NCBI GenBank assembly: GCA_022774865.1
Contig: JALFLH010000013.1
Coordinates: 1-64,000 of the forward strand
Reading direction: 5' to 3'
Length of the DNA stretch: 64,000 nucleotides
Source: Clostridiales bacterium
GTDB taxonomy: Bacteria > Bacillota > Clostridia > Oscillospirales > Oscillospiraceae
Positions 38,201-46,514 of this stretch are shown here, in pieces. The notes below the pieces were generated by a model that ran no database searches, was not told the DNA's origin, and saw only the letters and a list, made by a program, of their open reading frames with translations. A program made the translations under genes and the position numbers. The stretch's first letter is position 1. Each line of letters begins with the position of its first letter.

Positions 38201-39082
38201 ATGTATGATATCGATGTACTTTATCAGGCAAAAAGCGTGCAGGACGCGGTCAAACTTCGTCTGGCCCATCCTGAAGCGGACATCATCGCCGGCGGCTCCG
38301 ATGTGCTGGTGCAGATGCGCGAGGGCAAACGAGCCGGAAAATCCCTGATTTCCATTCAGACGCTGGATGAGATCCGTGGCGTGAAGCTGGAGGACGACGG
38401 CACCATCCGCATCGGCTCTCTGACCAGCTTCTCCCATATCACCCGGGACCCCATCATCCAGAAATACATCAACGTTCTGGGGGAAGCGGTTGACCAGGTG
38501 GGCGGTCCCCAGATCCGCAACATCGGCACCATTGGCGGCAACACCTGCAACGGCGTTACCTCCGCCGATTCCGCCTCCACTCTGTTCGCCTGGGACGCCA
38601 TCGTGGAGCTGACCGGCCCCGACGGCATCCGCCGCCTGCCCATCAGCGAATTTTACATCCGGGCGGGTAAGGTTGATATCCGGGAGGGTGAAATTCAAAC
38701 CGCCATTCTGATTCCAAAAGAAAGCTACGAGGATACCTGCGGCCACTACATCAAGTATGCCATGCGAAACGCCATGGACATCGCCACCCTGGGCACCTCC
38801 GTGAACGTCCGGCTGTCCGCGGATAAAAAGACCGTGCTCCGGGCAAGAGTCGCCTTCGGTGTCGCCGGTCCCATCCCGCTGCGCGCCGTGACCGCCGAGT
38901 CGCTGGCCGCCGGGCAGCCCGTCTCCATGGAGCTGGCCGAACGTTTCGCGCAGGCCGTCAAGGCGGACATTCACCCCCGGGATTCCTGGCGGGCAGCCAA
39001 GGACTTCCGGATGCACATTGCCGTGGAAAGCGCCAAGCGGGCCTTTATTGAGTCCGTGAAGCTGTGTGGAGGTGCGCTGTAA
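38201..39082 (+). CDS. xanthine dehydrogenase FAD-binding subunit
   Basis: VKLRLAHPEADIIAGGSDVLVQMREG...GGPQIRNIGTIGGNTCNGVTSADSAS. Confidence 0.93.
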   Translation: MYDIDVLYQAKSVQDAVKLRLAHPEADIIAGGSDVLVQMREGKRAGKSLISIQTLDEIRGVKLEDDGTIRIGSLTSFSHITRDPIIQKYINVLGEAVDQVGGPQIRNIGTIGGNTCNGVTSADSASTLFAWDAIVELTGPDGIRRLPISEFYIRAGKVDIREGEIQTAILIPKESYEDTCGHYIKYAMRNAMDIATLGTSVNVRLSADKKTVLRARVAFGVAGPIPLRAVTAESLAAGQPVSMELAERFAQAVKADIHPRDSWRAAKDFRMHIAVESAKRAFIESVKLCGGAL

Positions 39083-39600
39083 TGGAAAAGCATATCACCC
39101 AATATCAAACCGTTCACTTCAACCTCAACGGGAAGGATGTGGAAAAAAACGTCGACGTCCGGGCATCTCTGACCGATATGCTCCGCAACGACTTCTCCCT
39201 GCACTCTGTCAAAAAGGGCTGTGAGGTGGGCGAGTGCGGCGCCTGCAACGTGATCATCGACGGGGAAACCTTCAACTCCTGCATCTATCTGGCCGTCTGG
39301 GCCGAGGGCAAGCACGTCCGCACCCTGGAAAGTCTCACCGGCCCCAACGGCGAATTGTCCGACATTCAGCAGGCCTTTGTCGAGGAAGCGGCCATTCAGT
39401 GCGGCTTCTGCACGCCGGGCTTCATCATGACCGCCGTGGAGATTCTGGAAAGCGGCAAGGACTACACCGACGACGAGCTGCGCAAGCTGCTGTCCGGCCA
39501 TCTGTGCCGCTGCACGGGCTATGAAAACATCCTCCGTGCCGTCAAAAGCGCCATCCGCAAAACCCAGGCCCGCCGCCGGGAAGCAGCGCAGGAACCGTAA
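39082..39600 (+). CDS. xanthine dehydrogenase 2Fe-2S subunit
   Basis: KGCEVGECGACNVIIDG...IQCGFCTPGFIMTAVEIL...LLSGHLCRCTGYENI; ATG overlaps upstream TAA by one nt. Confidence 0.95.
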   Translation: MEKHITQYQTVHFNLNGKDVEKNVDVRASLTDMLRNDFSLHSVKKGCEVGECGACNVIIDGETFNSCIYLAVWAEGKHVRTLESLTGPNGELSDIQQAFVEEAAIQCGFCTPGFIMTAVEILESGKDYTDDELRKLLSGHLCRCTGYENILRAVKSAIRKTQARRREAAQEP

Positions 39601-39612
39601 ACGCCTTGTTTT

Positions 39613-39646
39613 CTGGGAGCCGCGCGTCCGGCTCCCAGGTTTTTCT
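39613..39646 (+). terminator. intrinsic terminator of the xdh operon
   Basis: CTGGGAGCC-gcgcgtcc-GGCTCCCAG then GTTTTTCTT. Confidence 0.85.
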
Positions 39647-39674
39647 TGATTTACCCCACCGGATATGGTACAAT
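39646..39674 (+). promoter_or_regulatory. promoter of the riboswitch-guanine deaminase unit
   Basis: TTGATT (39646-39651), 17-nt spacer, TACAAT (39669-39674). Confidence 0.6.
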
Positions 39675-39690
39675 CCGAATACAGACAAAT

Positions 39691-39760
39691 ATGCTCATAT
39701 AAGTACGCTGTGAATGGTGCGTATGTTTCTACGGGCCGCCGAAAGGCTCGCTATGAGTAT
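39691..39760 (+). promoter_or_regulatory. purine (guanine-class) riboswitch aptamer
   Basis: P1 ATGCTCAT/ATGAGTAT; P2 GTACGC/GCGTAT; J2/3 GTTTCTAC; P3 GGGCC-GCCGAAA-GGCTC; J3/1 CTAT with C at the specificity position by alignment to the classic xpt aptamer; L2 GG and L3 CC can form the kissing pairs. Confidence 0.88.
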
Positions 39761-39802
39761 CTGAGCCCAGCCTTTCCGTGGGAGCAGATACTCTTTTTCT
39801 TT
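39755..39802 (+). terminator. terminator of the purine riboswitch expression platform, overlapping P1
   Basis: GAGTATCTG (39755-39763)/CAGATACTC (39785-39793) with inner CCCA/TGGG, then TTTTTCTTTT; 5' arm shares GAGTAT with P1. Confidence 0.85.
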
Positions 39803-39839
39803 TCCCGGAAGGACTCCATCTGAAAGAGGTGCTTATGTT

Positions 39840-41108
39840 ATGAAAACAACCATTCTCAAAGGAACCGTCGTCTCCGCTCCCGCGCTGGGTAAACTGGACA
39901 TCACCGAAAACGGCTATCTGGTGGCTGTGGACGGCATCATTCAGGGCGTGTATGAGACACTGCCGCCTCAATTTGCCGGTTGCGCCGTGGAGGACTGCGG
40001 CAGCGATCTGATTTTGCAGTCCTTCGCCGATATGCACCTGCACGCGCCCCAGTATCCCATGCTGGGCATGGGCATGGATCTGCCGCTGCTCAAATGGCTG
40101 GATACCTACACCTTCCCCACCGAGGCAAAATTTGCCGACACCGGCCTTGCCCGGCAGGTCTACCGCCAGTTGGCGGCGGAGCTTGCCAAAAACGGAACAA
40201 CCCGGGTGTGTATGTTCTCGTCGCTGCACCGGGAGGCGACCCTGATCCTCATGGAAGAGCTGGAAAGCGCCGGCATCACAGGCTACGTGGGCAAGGTCAA
40301 CATGGATCGCAATGGCGGCGTGAACCTGCAGGAAACCACCGAAGAATCCATCTGGGAAACCCGCCGATGGCTGGACGAATGCGGGGATTTTCCTCACATC
40401 AAGCCCATCATCACCCCCCGGTTCACCCCCTCGTGCACCGACGAGCTCATGAAAGCGCTGGGTGAAATTGCCGGAGCGCAGAACCTCCCCATTCAGTCCC
40501 ACCTGTCCGAGAACACCGGCGAGATTGCCTGGGTTTCCGAGCTGCACCCCGAATGCGCCCAATATTGGGAAACCTACGCGAAATACGGTCTGTGGAACAG
40601 CCGAACCCTGATGGCGCACTGCGTCTGGTCGGACGAGCGGGAGCGCCGCGCCATCCGCGACGCGGGTGTCTGGGTTGTCCACTGCGCCGACTCCAACCAG
40701 AATATCCTCTCCGGCGTGGCGCCCATCTGGGTCATGCTGAACGAGGGGGTTCGGGTCACGCTGGGCAGCGATATTGCGGGCGGCGACCATCTTTCCATGT
40801 TTGATGTGGCCGCCGCCTCCATCCGGGCATCCAAGGCGCGTTCCATTCTGGACAACTGGCAGACCGATTTTCTGACCGTGGCCGAGGGCTGGTATCTGGC
40901 CACCTCCGCCGGAGCGGAATTCTTCGGAGAGAAGCCGGGCTTCGCCCCCGGCAATCCCCTCCACGCCATCGTCCTGCGGGATGACGCGCTGCCCGCTGTC
41001 CGGAAACTGACCGCCCGGGAGCGGTTTGAGCGGTGTGTCTACCGCCGGCAGGAAGGGGCTCTCCGCGCCGTCTGGAGCGCCGGCCGGAAAATCTACGCCG
41101 CTGAATAA
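39840..41108 (+). CDS. guaD: guanine deaminase
   Basis: QSFADMHLHAPQYPMLGMGMDLPLLKWLDTYTFPTEAKF...HLSENTGEIAWV...LMAHCVWSDE...LGSDIAGGDHLSM. Confidence 0.93.
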   Translation: MKTTILKGTVVSAPALGKLDITENGYLVAVDGIIQGVYETLPPQFAGCAVEDCGSDLILQSFADMHLHAPQYPMLGMGMDLPLLKWLDTYTFPTEAKFADTGLARQVYRQLAAELAKNGTTRVCMFSSLHREATLILMEELESAGITGYVGKVNMDRNGGVNLQETTEESIWETRRWLDECGDFPHIKPIITPRFTPSCTDELMKALGEIAGAQNLPIQSHLSENTGEIAWVSELHPECAQYWETYAKYGLWNSRTLMAHCVWSDERERRAIRDAGVWVVHCADSNQNILSGVAPIWVMLNEGVRVTLGSDIAGGDHLSMFDVAAASIRASKARSILDNWQTDFLTVAEGWYLATSAGAEFFGEKPGFAPGNPLHAIVLRDDALPAVRKLTARERFERCVYRRQEGALRAVWSAGRKIYAAE

Positions 41109-41144
41109 ACGTTTGGAGCCTGCGGCACACGCCGCAGGCTCCAT

Positions 41145-42056
41145 TTATTCCGATTCCTGCTCCGCAGCATAATGCTGCACCACGAATTCCATAAACTCCC
41201 GGAGGCGGCGATCCCCCGCCCGCTCCGCCCGGTAGACCAGAAACAGCCTGCGGGTATTGGCCCATTCTGGCAGCTCGAATGCCAGCAGGCGCTTTTCCAG
41301 CAGAAAATTCCGCGCTGCCCGGGCCGAGACAATGGAGATGCCCAGGCCACCGGCCACCAGATTCTTGATGGCCTCCGGGTCGTTGATCCGGGCGCAGACC
41401 TGAAGCCGCTCCTCCGGAATACCCGCCCGCTCCAGAAACCGGTCCACGCTCTTTTTACTGCCGCTGCCCTTCTCCCGGAGAATTACCGGCTCCTGCAGCA
41501 GAATATCCACCGGAGAAGCCGCCCGCGCCTGCAGCTCCAGAAAATGGGCGGTCACCGGGGTAATCAACACCATCCGGTCCCGGCAGAAGCTGCGGCAGAC
41601 CAGATTTTCCTGCTGGCAGGGCATTCCGGTCAGCCCCACATCGAACACCCCGTCCGTCAAGCCGTCAATCACGCCCTGACTGTCGCTCTGGTGTATGACA
41701 AAAAACGTATTGGGGTGAAGCCTGCCGAACGCGGGCAGGATCTCCGGCAGCACATAGGCGGAAGGAATTGTGGACGCGCCCAGATGGATGATCCGTTTGG
41801 CGCCGCCTGCGCTTTCCTGAAGCATCCGGTCCCGGAGCTGCAGAATGCTGACCGCATCGTCGTAGACCTTTTTGCCCGCGGCTGTGACCTCAATGCTTTT
41901 GGTGGTGCGCAGAATCAGGCGTGTATTCAGTTCCTCCTCCAGCGTCCGGATATGGGTGCTGACCGTGGGCTGGGAAATGTACAGTTCCTCTGCCGCCCGG
42001 GTGAAGCTGCCCAGCCGCACCACCGCCGCGAAGGATTCCAACTGCTTAATTTCCAT
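41145..42056 (-). CDS. LysR family regulator linked to selenium metabolism genes
   Basis: MEIKQLESFAAVVRLGSFTRAAEELYISQPTVSTHIRTLEEELNTRLILRTTKSIEVTAAGK; overlaps cysteine desulfurase 3' end. Confidence 0.9.
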   Translation of the reverse strand: MEIKQLESFAAVVRLGSFTRAAEELYISQPTVSTHIRTLEEELNTRLILRTTKSIEVTAAGKKVYDDAVSILQLRDRMLQESAGGAKRIIHLGASTIPSAYVLPEILPAFGRLHPNTFFVIHQSDSQGVIDGLTDGVFDVGLTGMPCQQENLVCRSFCRDRMVLITPVTAHFLELQARAASPVDILLQEPVILREKGSGSKKSVDRFLERAGIPEERLQVCARINDPEAIKNLVAGGLGISIVSARAARNFLLEKRLLAFELPEWANTRRLFLVYRAERAGDRRLREFMEFVVQHYAAEQESE

Positions 42057-43209
42057 GGCAGATCTCCTTCAGGGCATCCAGCGTTTTCTCCACCTGAGAC
42101 TGGGTATTCCACCAGCCGAAGGAAAACCGGATGGTGCCCGTGGGATAGGTGCCCAGCGTCCGGTGTGCCGCCGGGGCACAGTGCAGCCCGACCCGGGTCT
42201 GGATGCCGTAAACCGTGTCCAGTTCGAATGCCGCCTGCGACAGTTCTACGGCCAGCGTCTGGATGCTGACCACCCCGGTGCGGTTTTCGCAGTCCTTTTT
42301 CCCCACAATTCGCAAAAGTCCCTCCCGTTCCAGCCCTTTCAATTCCGCCAGAAACTGGGCGGTCAGTTCCAGCTCGTGTGCCCGTATCCGGTTGATGCCG
42401 GTTTCCTCCAGCCATTCCAGTCCCGCCTTCAGCCCCAGAATGCCGGGCAGATTCATGGTTCCCGGTTCGAAGCGGTCGGGCATAAAGGGCGGGATTTCCT
42501 CCGTGTGGCTGACCGATCCGGTGCCGCCGGAAAGCAGTGGCTCCAGCAGCGGCACCATGTCCTCCCGGAGCACGAAACCGCCCGTCCCCTGGGGGCCCAG
42601 CAGTCCCTTGTGCCCCGTAAAGGCCAGCGCGTCAATGTGCATCCGCTCCATATCAATCGGCCAGACACCCGCTGTCTGAGCGCAGTCCACCAGGAATTTC
42701 AGCCCGTGGGCTTGGGCAAATTCCCCCACCGCATCAACTGGCAGCAGCGTGCCGCAGACGTTGCTGGCATGGAGCATGGCGATCAGCTTTGTGTTTGGCT
42801 TCACCATGCGCTCCATCGCGGTCAGATCCAGCTCCCCGGTTTCGCTGCAGGGAATCCGGTCAAAGCTGACGCCCTTCGCTTCAAGCTGGCGCAGCGGCCG
42901 CATCATGGCGTTGTGCTCCATGGACGAAACCAGCACATGATCGCCCGGCTTCAGATAGCCCTTGAGAATCACGTTCAGGCTCTCCGTCACGTTTTTGGTA
43001 AACACCACATTTCTGCAGTCGCCGCCGTGAAACAGCGCTGCCAGCTTCTGCCGGGTGTCAAACACCGCTTCCTCCACATCATAGGCGCTTTCATAGCAGC
43101 CCCGGTTGATGTTGCTCCCGGCAGTCGTCATATATTCGTAGACACTGCGGGCAACCCTGTCTGGTTTGGGAAAGGTGGTGCTGGCATTGTCCAGATAGAT
43201 TCGGTCCAT
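42046..43209 (-). CDS. class V aminotransferase / cysteine desulfurase family protein
   Basis: MDRIYLDNASTTFPKPDRVARSVYEYM...VFTKNVTESLNVILKGYLKPGDHVLVSSMEHNAMMRPL...ALAFTGHKGLLGPQGTGGFVL. Confidence 0.92.
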   Translation of the reverse strand: MDRIYLDNASTTFPKPDRVARSVYEYMTTAGSNINRGCYESAYDVEEAVFDTRQKLAALFHGGDCRNVVFTKNVTESLNVILKGYLKPGDHVLVSSMEHNAMMRPLRQLEAKGVSFDRIPCSETGELDLTAMERMVKPNTKLIAMLHASNVCGTLLPVDAVGEFAQAHGLKFLVDCAQTAGVWPIDMERMHIDALAFTGHKGLLGPQGTGGFVLREDMVPLLEPLLSGGTGSVSHTEEIPPFMPDRFEPGTMNLPGILGLKAGLEWLEETGINRIRAHELELTAQFLAELKGLEREGLLRIVGKKDCENRTGVVSIQTLAVELSQAAFELDTVYGIQTRVGLHCAPAAHRTLGTYPTGTIRFSFGWWNTQSQVEKTLDALKEICHGN

Positions 43210-43355
43210 ATCCCCGCCTCCTTTTCCCCGATCATAGCACAGATTTATTAAAAATACAAATAATTTTATCTGGATCATCAATAAATACTATTTCCGTTCC
43301 AATTCCGTCCGTGATATACTGAAATAGATCCAAAAAACAGATGGAGGTAGATTGG

Positions 43356-44471
43356 ATGAAACTGAAAAACGAAAAACTTGCCATCATTCTGGCCGGTCTG
43401 GCCATCGGAGTCATTGCCGTGCTGCTGGTGCTGTTCGGCAATCCCACCAATATGGGCTTCTGCATTGCCTGCTTCCTGCGGGACACCGCCGGCGGTCTGA
43501 AGCTGCACACCGCCGCCGTCGTCCAGTACGTCCGGCCCGAAATTATCGGTCTGGTTCTGGGTAGCTTCCTGATGGCCTGCCTGAAAAAGGAATGGGCGCC
43601 CAAGGGCGGCTCCGCGCCTCTGACCCGGTTTATTCTGGGCTTTTTCGTCATGGTAGGCTGTCTGGCATTTCTGGGCTGTCCCTTCCGCATGATTCTCCGG
43701 CTGGCGGGCGGCGATCTGAACGCCCTGTTTGGCCTGCTGGGCTTTGTGGGCGGCATTCTGGCCGGTGTGTTCTTCCTGAACAAGGGCTATTCCCTGAAGC
43801 GTACTTACAGGCAGCCCAGACTGGAGGGCATGGCGTTTCCCATCGTTCAGGTGGTCATTCTGGTCATTCTGGTCTTTTTCTCCTCCCTGCTGGCATTCTC
43901 CGAGTCCGGCCCCGGCTCCAAGCATGCCCCCGTTCTCATCTCTCTGGCAGCCGGTTTGATTGTGGGCGCGCTGGCGCAGCGCACCCGTCTGTGCATGGTG
44001 GGCGGCATCCGGGACGCGGTGCTGTTCCGGGAAAGCAAGCTGCTGCTGGGCTTCATCGCCATCTTTGTGGCGGCGCTGGCCGGCAACCTGATTCTCAACG
44101 CCGCCACCGATACCACCTTCTTCAAGCTGGGCTTTGAGAGCCAGCCAATCTCCCACAGCGCTCAGCTCTGGAACGTGCTGGGCATGGCGCTGGCCGGCTT
44201 CGGCTGCACCCTGCTGGGCGGCTGTCCCCTGCGTCAGCTCATTCTGGCAGGCGAGGGCAACACCGACTCCGCCATCGCCGTGCTGGGTCTGATCGCCGGC
44301 GCGGCCTTCAGCCACAACTTTGGTCTGGCCGGCGCCGCTGACTCCGTGGTGGACGGCGTGTACAAGGTTGGCGGCCCCGGAGCGAACGGCAAGGTCGCAG
44401 TCATCGCGGGTCTGGTAATCGTCACCGTGATTGCCTGCGTCAACACCTTTGGCAAAAAGGAGGAAGTGTAA
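43356..44471 (+). CDS. yedE: YedE family putative selenium transporter
   Basis: NPTNMGFCIACFLRDTAGGLKLHTAAVVQYVRPEIIGLVLGSF...LGCPFRMILRLAGGDLNALFGLLGFVGGILAG. Confidence 0.92.
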   Translation: MKLKNEKLAIILAGLAIGVIAVLLVLFGNPTNMGFCIACFLRDTAGGLKLHTAAVVQYVRPEIIGLVLGSFLMACLKKEWAPKGGSAPLTRFILGFFVMVGCLAFLGCPFRMILRLAGGDLNALFGLLGFVGGILAGVFFLNKGYSLKRTYRQPRLEGMAFPIVQVVILVILVFFSSLLAFSESGPGSKHAPVLISLAAGLIVGALAQRTRLCMVGGIRDAVLFRESKLLLGFIAIFVAALAGNLILNAATDTTFFKLGFESQPISHSAQLWNVLGMALAGFGCTLLGGCPLRQLILAGEGNTDSAIAVLGLIAGAAFSHNFGLAGAADSVVDGVYKVGGPGANGKVAVIAGLVIVTVIACVNTFGKKEEV

Positions 44472-44678
44472 ATGAAGCATCTGGACGCGAGAGGGCTTTC
44501 CTGCCCCGAACCCGTGGTCATGATCCGCAAGGCCATGATGAGCGGTGAAAGGGCGTACGAAATCGTGGTGGATAACGTCACCTCCAAGGAGAACGTCACC
44601 CGCTACGCCGAGCATCAGGGCTATACCGTTTCCGTCTGTCAATCCGGAAGCGAATTCACCCTGCAGATTCAGAAATAA
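44472..44678 (+). CDS. TusA/SirA-like protein (YedF-type, single domain)
   Basis: MKHLDARGLSCPEPVVMIRKAMMSGERAYEIVVDNVTSKENVTRYAEHQGYTV; 68 aa, CPxP motif; ATG abuts yedE stop. Confidence 0.92.
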   Translation: MKHLDARGLSCPEPVVMIRKAMMSGERAYEIVVDNVTSKENVTRYAEHQGYTVSVCQSGSEFTLQIQK

Positions 44679-44690
44679 GGAACACCGGTC

Positions 44691-44936
44691 ATGACCTGTA
44701 TTGCCACTTTTTTCTCCCATTTTGGAGCCATTCGCTTCAAAAAGCTCTGCCAGAATCGGCTCTGGCCTGCCGTTGTGATGCCGGTGCCCCGGAACTTAAG
44801 CAGTAGCTGCGGCACCTGTGTCCGCTATGAGGGAGATGCGCTCTGCCCCGCGGCGGAGATCCCGGAGGAAGTGGAGCAGATCGTGGAAATCACCGATCAG
44901 GGCTATGTCTGCCGCTACCGGGCATCGGACAGCTAG
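44691..44936 (+). CDS. DUF3343 family protein
   Basis: ATFFSHFGAIRFKKLCQNRLWPAVVMPVPRNLSSSCGTCVRYEGD; placed between YedF-like and SelD. Confidence 0.85.
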   Translation: MTCIATFFSHFGAIRFKKLCQNRLWPAVVMPVPRNLSSSCGTCVRYEGDALCPAAEIPEEVEQIVEITDQGYVCRYRASDS

Positions 44937-44946
44937 GAGGAACACC

Positions 44947-45984
44947 ATGGAAACCCAAGTGAAACTGACCAAGCTGGCCAAGTGCGCCGGCTGCGGCGCG
45001 AAGGTTGGCGCCGGGACGCTGGTGCATATGCTGGAGGGCTTCAAAACCCACACCGACCCCCGGTTGATCGTGGGCTACGACAAGTCGGATGACGCCAGCG
45101 TCTATGTCATCGACCGGGACACCGCACTGGTGCAGACCACGGATTTCTTTCCCCCCATTGTGGACGATCCCTATCTCTACGGACAGATTGCCGCCGCCAA
45201 CGCCCTGAGCGATGTATACGCCATGGGCGGCCAGCCCAAGCTGGCGCTGAACATTCTGTGCATTTCCGAAGCCATGGACGGCGCTGCCGTGCAGGAGATT
45301 CTCCGGGGCGGCTACGACAAGGCCTATGAGGCGGGCGCCATCATCACCGGCGGCCACACCATCCACGGTGCGGAACCGATCTACGGTCTGGCCGTCTCGG
45401 GCTTTGTCCGGCCGGATAAGGTGCTGACCAATTCCGGCGCCCAGCCGGGGGACGCGCTGATTCTGACCAAGCCCCTGGGCATCGGCATTCTGACCACCGC
45501 CGCCAAGGCGGGAATGGTGGAAAAGCCCGTGCTGGATCGGATCTACGCCCAGATGGCCACGCTGAACAAAACCGCCCGGGACATTATGGTTCAGTACCCA
45601 GCTCATAGCTGCACGGATGTCACCGGGTTCTCCCTGCTGGGTCACAGCTATGAGATGGCGCAGGGCAGCGGCGTGACGCTGCACATCGACGCGGCGCGGG
45701 TGCCCTATCATTCCGAGGCCTATGAATTGGCTGAAATGGGCTTCATCCCCGCCGGTGCCTACCGCAACCGGGAATACGCCGGAGCCGGTGTAAAAGTTGT
45801 CGGCGATGTGACCCGTGCCGCTCAGGATATCCTTTATGATCCCCAGACCAGCGGCGGTCTGCTGATCGCCATGCCCCAAAAGGACGCGGAAGCGTGCCTT
45901 GCCGAAATGCGGAACGCAATTCCCGCCGCTGCCATTATCGGCCATGTCACCGAGCCGCTGGACGCGGCGATCTATCTCACCTGA
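44947..45984 (+). CDS. selD: selenophosphate synthetase (Cys form)
   Basis: METQVKLTKLAKCAGCGAKVGAGTL...VQTTDFFPPIVDDPYLYGQIAAANALSDVYAMGG...DVTGFSLLGHSYEMA...DPQTSGGLLIAM. Confidence 0.96.
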   Translation: METQVKLTKLAKCAGCGAKVGAGTLVHMLEGFKTHTDPRLIVGYDKSDDASVYVIDRDTALVQTTDFFPPIVDDPYLYGQIAAANALSDVYAMGGQPKLALNILCISEAMDGAAVQEILRGGYDKAYEAGAIITGGHTIHGAEPIYGLAVSGFVRPDKVLTNSGAQPGDALILTKPLGIGILTTAAKAGMVEKPVLDRIYAQMATLNKTARDIMVQYPAHSCTDVTGFSLLGHSYEMAQGSGVTLHIDAARVPYHSEAYELAEMGFIPAGAYRNREYAGAGVKVVGDVTRAAQDILYDPQTSGGLLIAMPQKDAEACLAEMRNAIPAAAIIGHVTEPLDAAIYLT

Positions 45985-46017
45985 CAAGCACCGACCGCAC
46001 CGGCTGACAAAGCAGCA

Positions 46018-46050
46018 GCCCCCTGATGTCGTTTCCCGACATCAGGGGGC
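46018..46050 (+). terminator. bidirectional hairpin terminator between selD and ridA
   Basis: 14-bp stem GCCCCCTGATGTCG-tttcc-CGACATCAGGGGGC. Confidence 0.75.
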
Positions 46051-46110
46051 ATTCATTTTCCGATCCGGTTTTCCCGGATATCGTCACATTCCACCCATTA
46101 TCCGTGGGTT

Positions 46111-46491
46111 TTATTTCACCGCCACGCACTCGATTTCCACCAGTGCGTTCTTCGGCAGGGCGGCAACCTGAAAGGCGGCGCGGGCGGGGAAGGGGGCGGT
46201 GAAGAACTCGGCATAGACCGCGTTCATGGCGGCAAAGTCGGCAATGTCCGCAAGCAGAACGGTGGTCTTGACCACGTCCGTCATGGAATAGCCGGCCCCG
46301 GCCAGAATGCTTCGGATGTTGGTCAGGCTCTGGCGGGTCTGGGCAGCGATGTCCGCTCCGGCGAAAGCACCGGTGGCGGGGTCAATGGGAAGCTGGCCGG
46401 AGACATAGATGGTGTTTCCTGCCTGAATGGCCTGCGAGTAGGGGCCGATGGCGGCGGGGGCGTTTTCGGTGTGAATCGCGGTATTGCTCAT
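46111..46491 (-). CDS. RidA family protein
   Basis: [35 protein letters not shown]...[26 protein letters not shown]. Confidence 0.94.
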   Translation of the reverse strand: MSNTAIHTENAPAAIGPYSQAIQAGNTIYVSGQLPIDPATGAFAGADIAAQTRQSLTNIRSILAGAGYSMTDVVKTTVLLADIADFAAMNAVYAEFFTAPFPARAAFQVAALPKNALVEIECVAVK

Positions 46492-46514
46492 AGTAAAAAC
46501 TCCTTTTCATAAAA

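Noticed and set aside
44947-45984. SelD as a possible selenocysteine protein
   Set aside because: The catalytic position is an ordinary Cys codon (CAGCGAK) and there is no in-frame TGA.
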